Part shown: positions 7,583 through 11,036 of the stretch, piece by piece
Layout of the letters: each line of letters begins with the position of its first letter
Position numbering within the stretch: the first letter of the stretch is position 1
Source: JBCCSZ01 sp039199225
GTDB lineage: Bacteria; Bacteroidota; Bacteroidia; Chitinophagales; Saprospiraceae
DNA: 11,036 nt
NCBI GenBank assembly: GCA_039199225.1
Contig: JBCCSZ010000263.1
Location: 1-11,036 of the forward strand
Direction of reading: 5' to 3'
The notes under the pieces: generated by a model
What the model saw: only the letters and a program-made list of their open reading frames with translations
What the model was told of the DNA's origin: nothing
The model's database searches: none
Program-made: the position numbers and the translations under genes

Positions 7583-7849
7583 ATGTTAACCGGAATGATT
7601 GTTTTGATCGCCCTCGTTTGCATCCTTTTGATGGGCGTTGTTTTGATCCAGAACCCTAAAGGGGGTGGAGTGGATGCAACTTTCGGAGGAAATGCGACCA
7701 ATCAAATGTTCGGCGCTGCCAAATCTACCGATTTTATCGAAAAGCTTACCTGGTACCTGGCCATCGCACTGTTTGTGTTGTGCATTGTTACCAGTTTGAT
7801 GGTTGGTAACCCAACAGGTGTTGAAGGCGTTGATCTTCTTTCCGAATAA
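7583..7849 (+). CDS. secG: Preprotein translocase subunit SecG
   Basis: This 88-residue inner-membrane protein is the small SecG subunit of the SecYEG channel, which aids SecA-driven protein export. Two membrane helices are visible (about 4-23 and 56-74). Between them is the family's signature loop 'LIQNPKGGGVDATFGG' (21-36), then 'NQMFGAAKSTDFIEKLTW', where SecG proteins carry a similar 'G....FL.K.T' pattern. The ATG at 7583 is chosen because it opens directly with the first membrane helix; an upstream alternative at 7544 would overlap the TPR gene and add a poor N terminus. It is the last gene of the cluster and is followed 18 bases later by a strong terminator. Confidence 0.95.
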   Translation: MLTGMIVLIALVCILLMGVVLIQNPKGGGVDATFGGNATNQMFGAAKSTDFIEKLTWYLAIALFVLCIVTSLMVGNPTGVEGVDLLSE

Positions 7850-7867
7850 GGAACACTTCCCATATAC

Positions 7868-7904
7868 AAAAAAGCCCGCTTACTGCTCGTGAGCGGGCTT
7901 TTTT
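7868..7904 (+). terminator. Rho-independent terminator of the miaB-secG cluster
   Basis: GCCCGCT (7874-7880) and AGCGGGC (7892-7898) form a perfect 7-bp GC-rich stem. It is preceded by A6 and followed by T6, so the A and T tracts extend the pairing. An inner GCTC/GAGC pair may fold in the loop. Because of the A tract it could also work on the minus strand. Confidence 0.93.
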
Positions 7905-8118
7905 GTTGCATCTGTTCCACTCCAGGTATTTTTCAAGGGTTGCACTTTCAATTTTAAAATGAACATGGGATGGTGATGGCCTTGGGGTAGAACCAAAAAA
8001 TCCATTCGCTCGATTCTTTAGACTTGCCATTTAGAGGGAATAATTAGCTGCCAACTGCTTACTTTTTAGCATCTTTAGGGAGTCGTCAACGTATTTCTCC
8101 AACTATAAAAACAACCTC

Positions 8119-8994
8119 ATGTCCAATACCGGAATGATCATCGAAGAGCGCAGCCGAGACATCGGCGATTTCCTCGTGGGCCGCCTCCTACCCTTTCGCA
8201 AAAAGCGCATGGTCGGTCCCTTTATTTTCATCGACCACATGGGACCTTCAGAGCTTCGCCCCGGCCAATACATGGACGTTGGTCAACATCCACACATCGG
8301 TCTGTCGACCCTCACTTATCTGTTTGAAGGCAGCATTGTCCATCGAGACAGCACCGGGGCGGTCCAGAGAGTGACGCCAGGCTCGGTTGGCTGGATGACG
8401 GCAGGCAAGGGTGTGGTTCACACGGAGCGTACGCCCCTGGACATGCGCGATGGAAAGACCTATTCGGTACATGGCTTTCAAATATGGGTGGCCCTACCCA
8501 AAGAGCTGGAAGAAATGGCACCAGAGTTTTCCTTTACCAAAGCTTCCGACCTACCGCACTGGCAGGACGGCGGATTGTCCTACACGCTCATTGCCGGCCA
8601 GGGCTACGGTCGACGTTCCCCAGTCCCTGTGCATTCCGAGCTGTTTATGGTCGAGCTGAAATCTACGGAGCAAACGACCTTTGATGTGCAGGGGCAGTTG
8701 CGCGGCGAGATCGGCCTGTGCGTCGTCAAAGGCAGCATCCAAGCCTGTGGCGACACCATCGAAGCCGGTCAAATGTTGGTCTCCAAGGTACAGGACAATT
8801 GTCCGATCCTAATCGAAGCAAACTCTCATTTACTCCTATTCGGCGGCCAGCCCTTTGCAGAAAAGCGCCACATCTTTTGGAACTTCGTCTCTTCCGATCC
8901 TGCCCGCATTGAGGTGGCCAAGGAGCAGTGGAAGGCGCAGGGGTTTTCTATGGTTCCGCATGAGGAGGGGTTTATTCCGTTGCCGGGGGGGTGA
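8119..8994 (+). CDS. Pirin family protein (bicupin)
   Basis: This 291-residue protein is a complete pirin. Pirins are iron-binding bicupins of the cytoplasm; some bacterial members have quercetin 2,3-dioxygenase activity and others act as regulators or redox sensors, so the role here is not fixed. The iron site is intact in the N-terminal cupin: H57 and H59 in 'GQHPHIGLSTLTY', H101 and E103 in 'GVVHTERT'. Also typical are 'FIFIDHMGP' (35-43), 'HGFQIWVALP' (118-127) and the ending 'GFIPLPGG'. The C-terminal cupin (about 175-265) lacks a metal site, as usual. The gene stands alone: it is separated from secG by a terminator, with only a weak promoter-like CATCTTTA at 8070-8077 in front. Its stop codon lies right after a run of seven Gs and inside a GGTGAGC heptamer of the kind that forms the array downstream. 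Confidence 0.93.
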   Translation: MSNTGMIIEERSRDIGDFLVGRLLPFRKKRMVGPFIFIDHMGPSELRPGQYMDVGQHPHIGLSTLTYLFEGSIVHRDSTGAVQRVTPGSVGWMTAGKGVVHTERTPLDMRDGKTYSVHGFQIWVALPKELEEMAPEFSFTKASDLPHWQDGGLSYTLIAGQGYGRRSPVPVHSELFMVELKSTEQTTFDVQGQLRGEIGLCVVKGSIQACGDTIEAGQMLVSKVQDNCPILIEANSHLLLFGGQPFAEKRHIFWNFVSSDPARIEVAKEQWKAQGFSMVPHEEGFIPLPGG

Positions 8995-9023
8995 GCGAGG
9001 AGGAGGATTTGGTGATTTGGTGG

Positions 9024-9243
9024 TTGCCTTCGGCTGGTGATTGGCCTGCGGCCGGGTGAGCGGTGAGCGGTGAGCGGTGAGCGGTGAGCGGTGAGCGGTG
9101 AGCGGTGAGCGGTGAAAATTAAATGGTATATTCGATATTGCCTAATGTAATCAATGAAAATTGCTTATTGTATGTTGCCAAACTGCCTACTGATTGGGGG
9201 AGCGGGGAGGAGGGTTTAGTGATTGCCTTCGGCTGGTGATTGG
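9024..9243. repeat. 21-bp direct repeat pair
   Basis: Bases 9024-9044 recur exactly at 9223-9243 (TTGCCTTCGG followed by CTGGTGATTGG). The second copy runs straight into another repeated unit, TGATTGGGGGAGCGGGGA, found at 9191-9208 and 9237-9254. The copies thus share edges and form a mosaic. Confidence 0.9.
9055..9115. repeat. Tandem heptamer array, 8 copies of GGTGAGC plus GGTGA
   Basis: Eight perfect head-to-tail copies of GGTGAGC run from 9055 to 9110, followed by a partial GGTGA (9111-9115). One more GGTGAGC sits at 8990-8996, overlapping the pirin stop codon. Copy number of such perfect short arrays usually changes by replication slippage, so it may vary between strains. Confidence 0.97.
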
Positions 9244-9294
9244 GGGAGCGGGGAATTGCATATTGCGTATTGCCAAACTGCCTACTGATTGGGG
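9160..9294. repeat. 40-bp direct repeat pair with 7-base periodicity
   Basis: Bases 9160-9199 and 9255-9294 match at 36 of 40 positions, and the last 25 bases are identical. Within both copies the dinucleotide TG recurs at spacings 7, 7, 8 and 7 (for example ATTGCAT, ATTGCGT, ATTGCCA, AACTGCC), so the unit itself looks like a decayed heptamer array. Confidence 0.9.
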
Positions 9295-9377
9295 ACGTGC
9301 ATGGGGGTTGCTGACTGAGAAGCTATTTACAAGATGAAGAACTCTTTACAGCTTGGTCATTGATTGTTCCAAAAAGT

Positions 9378-10673
9378 TTATTGGTCGAAATCACCTTTGC
9401 GGGGGTATTTAAAAAAGGCGGTGGCTAGGCCGAAGCGGAACTGCCAGAGGCTTTCTTGAAAATAGATATTGTAGGCGTCCGAGCCATAGTAACCACCTTG
9501 GATGAACAGGCTGGCGAAGGGTGTTCCACGGATGCGCCAATAGGTGCTTAGGTTGAAATTCAGTCGACGGGAGAGATTGAAAAAGCCGACTTTGGTCAGA
9601 CCATTTTGATCTCCCTCGTTGTAATCTCCATCTACGATGTAATTGAAATTTACGACAAAGCGCAGTTGCTCTTTGGCTTGGTAGCCTGTGACTGCCACAA
9701 ACTTGTCCTTCTCTGCGCTGTAGACCAGATCGCGGAAGGTCGGTACGATCGAAAGTCCAAATTGCATGTTGATTCGATTGCGTCCATACAGGTCGAGTGG
9801 CTCGAAAACTTGGTTTGTCAAGGTACTGCGTTCGTGCCATTCGTAGGACAGCTTCCAGTAAAAACTGCGGTCGTAAGACACCCGAGTGCTCGATCGAACG
9901 ATGCGGGAAAAGTTCTCGCGGATGCTGTCCACCGGTGTCCCTTCAAAGCCCATCGGTCGATTACATCCCCACTGGTAATAGCCGCCAATCAGCCATTCGA
10001 AAACGACCTGCTCGCCAAAATTACCGTTGTAGGTATTGATCGTTCCATCTGGACGAAACTCACTTCCATCCTGCCCATTGGAGTGGTGAAAAGCACTAAA
10101 ACCCATAAAGTGGCTGGACACCCTTTTCTTCGATGGATGCTTGCGTTGCCACAGTCCGGTGGGTGCTCCGTAATAGGTTAGACGAGGCAGATAGCTGGGC
10201 GTACGAACAGGCAAGGAAGTATCGCCCTGCGCCGGATCGTTTGCCAAGATGCGGACTTTGAATTGAGGAATGAGATGCACCGTATTCATCCATTTACCAA
10301 TACGCCAACGCTTGCCCCCCATCCCGATGGGAACTTGGATGTCTGCATTGAGAACAAAAGATTTTTTCTGTAAGGCACTATTAGTGTTCTTGGTAAAATC
10401 TGTAAACCGTCCACCGGAAATGGTACTTGGCTCAGAAATGAGTAGCATCGTATTGAAAAAATCATAGGTTTTACGCCTTTTTGTCAAAACCTCCTCAAGG
10501 CCGTATTCCGCCCCTACCGAATCGGGATTCGAGCGCTTAAGTGGTACAATAAGTCTCCCTTTGAAGTATTCATCCTCACTATTCTCGCCGGGAATCTCCG
10601 TTTGCTGAGCCACCAGCGTATCTACATAAAGAGTACTAAAAAGAAGCATTAGATAAGGAAAAAAATTTTTCAT
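9378..10673 (-). CDS. Outer-membrane beta-barrel protein, possible phospholipase A (OMPLA)-like
   Basis: This 431-residue protein begins with a clear signal peptide, 'MKNFFPYLMLLFSTLYVDTL' then VA, with cleavage likely after residue 22 ahead of QQ. The ATG at 10673 is preferred to an in-frame TTG at 10691 because it gives a normal signal peptide. From about residue 105 onward, alternating aromatic and polar residues form many candidate beta strands separated by polar turns, ending 'LWQFRFGLATAFFKY', as in an outer-membrane barrel. Residues 190-200, 'MGFSAFHHSNG', contain H196-x-S198-N199-G200, matching the H-x-S-N-G active-site motif of OMPLA, where His and Ser are catalytic. The third catalytic residue, Asn, lies 12 residues after Ser in E. 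coli PldA; here the nearest candidates are N213 and N216, 15 and 18 residues away. The protein is also much longer than PldA (about 270 mature residues). The barrel is likely; the enzyme call is tentative. It is convergent with the pirin gene. Confidence 0.7.
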   Translation of the reverse strand: MKNFFPYLMLLFSTLYVDTLVAQQTEIPGENSEDEYFKGRLIVPLKRSNPDSVGAEYGLEEVLTKRRKTYDFFNTMLLISEPSTISGGRFTDFTKNTNSALQKKSFVLNADIQVPIGMGGKRWRIGKWMNTVHLIPQFKVRILANDPAQGDTSLPVRTPSYLPRLTYYGAPTGLWQRKHPSKKRVSSHFMGFSAFHHSNGQDGSEFRPDGTINTYNGNFGEQVVFEWLIGGYYQWGCNRPMGFEGTPVDSIRENFSRIVRSSTRVSYDRSFYWKLSYEWHERSTLTNQVFEPLDLYGRNRINMQFGLSIVPTFRDLVYSAEKDKFVAVTGYQAKEQLRFVVNFNYIVDGDYNEGDQNGLTKVGFFNLSRRLNFNLSTYWRIRGTPFASLFIQGGYYGSDAYNIYFQESLWQFRFGLATAFFKYPRKGDFDQ

Positions 10674-11036
10674 TTGTAGTAAAATATTCAAGTTACAATA
10701 GATGCGTCAGCTTGCAGCGTAAAGTATAAAAAATAAATGGATCATTCATCATTCACAACTTTCGCTAATTGTTTTGATTCTATTTTTACACTATCAAACA
10801 CGCATCATCCGATACTACCGAATTCAATAAAAAATCAATAAAAAACCCACCCATTTCTATAACAAATAAAATATTACAGAAATAGAATAACAGCCATTTA
10901 ATGCTCCGTATATGAAATAAGGAACACCACTAATTTTTTACGCTAATGATTTATTTGTACTTGAGATTTGACAGATCGTCTGAACACGAAGCGACAACTC
11001 AAAACTTAGGGGCAGCCGTTACCATCGAAAATAGAA
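10674..11036. other. AT-rich non-coding region upstream of the barrel gene
   Basis: These 363 bases contain no reading frame I trust. I found no exact TAnnTTTG element facing the barrel gene. Two features stand out: a perfect 11-bp tandem TCAATAAAAAA at 10824-10845, giving two A6 tracts one helical turn apart, which would bend the DNA; and a doubled ATCATTC at 10741-10754. The region probably carries the barrel gene's promoter and possibly that of a neighbour beyond the window. Confidence 0.6.

Larger units (their letters stand above)
8995..9377. other. Repeat-rich spacer between convergent genes
   Basis: This 383-base gap between the pirin gene and the minus-strand barrel gene has no credible reading frame. 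It holds a heptamer array and several pairs of short direct repeats, listed separately. No strong terminator is visible for either gene. An imperfect hairpin (AAGCT 9320-9324 with AGCTT 9350-9354, and AAGA 9331-9334 with TCTT 9343-9346) lies 24 bases past the barrel gene's stop and might serve it. Confidence 0.75.

Noticed and set aside
9043..9053. GGCC-TGC-GGCC mini-hairpin after the pirin gene as a terminator
   Set aside because: Four-base stem with a three-base loop and no T tract.
9055..9115. Heptamer array as a CRISPR or origin iteron array
   Set aside because: There are no spacers between units, the unit is only 7 bases, and no cas, rep or dnaA gene is nearby.
10946..11036. Plus-strand frame open to the window end, beginning ATG at 10946 ('MIYLYLRFDRSSEHEATTQN...')
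   Set aside because: Only 30 codons are visible, a length that arises often by chance; there is no promoter match or recognisable motif.

Overview
This window looks chromosomal and comes from the Bacteroidota, most likely a Saprospiria/Lewinella-type organism. Four things point there: a C-terminal type IX secretion (T9SS) sorting domain on the first gene, the Bacteroidota promoter form TTG-N19-23-TAnnTTTG ahead of miaB, the absence of clear Shine-Dalgarno sequences, and the gene order miaB / sigma-54 activator / lptE / TPR protein / secG, which I recall as typical of this phylum. The family-level placement is inference.

Layout. At 2-736 is the 3' end of a T9SS-secreted beta-propeller-like protein, followed almost without a gap by a DUF1569 (DinB-like) protein at 740-1192. 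After a hairpin and a possible promoter comes a stand-alone ArgE-type deacylase (1391-2569). A strong housekeeping-type promoter at 2757-2789 then opens a five-gene same-strand cluster: miaB, a sigma-54 enhancer-binding protein with no sensor domain, an LptE-like lipoprotein, an acidic low-complexity TPR protein and secG. A near-perfect intrinsic terminator at 7868-7904 closes it. A pirin gene follows at 8119-8994. Its 3' flank, shared with a convergent minus-strand gene, is a mosaic of short repeats that includes an eight-copy GGTGAGC heptamer array. The convergent gene (9378-10673, minus) encodes an outer-membrane beta-barrel candidate with an H-x-S-N-G motif like that of outer-membrane phospholipase A. 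The last 363 bases are AT-rich and show no convincing gene.

How the genes fit together. The central cluster joins tRNA modification (MiaB), transcription control (sigma-54 activator) and envelope biogenesis (LptE for LPS export, SecG for protein export). The T9SS cargo and the barrel protein are likewise envelope or secreted products. ArgE, DUF1569 and pirin look like independent housekeeping genes.

I see no mobile element, CRISPR array, rRNA or tRNA, and no clearly novel multi-gene system. The parts most worth a second look are the OMPLA-like barrel, the repeat mosaic between the convergent genes, the sensor-less sigma-54 activator in an envelope operon, and the palindrome plus hairpin just ahead of lptE.
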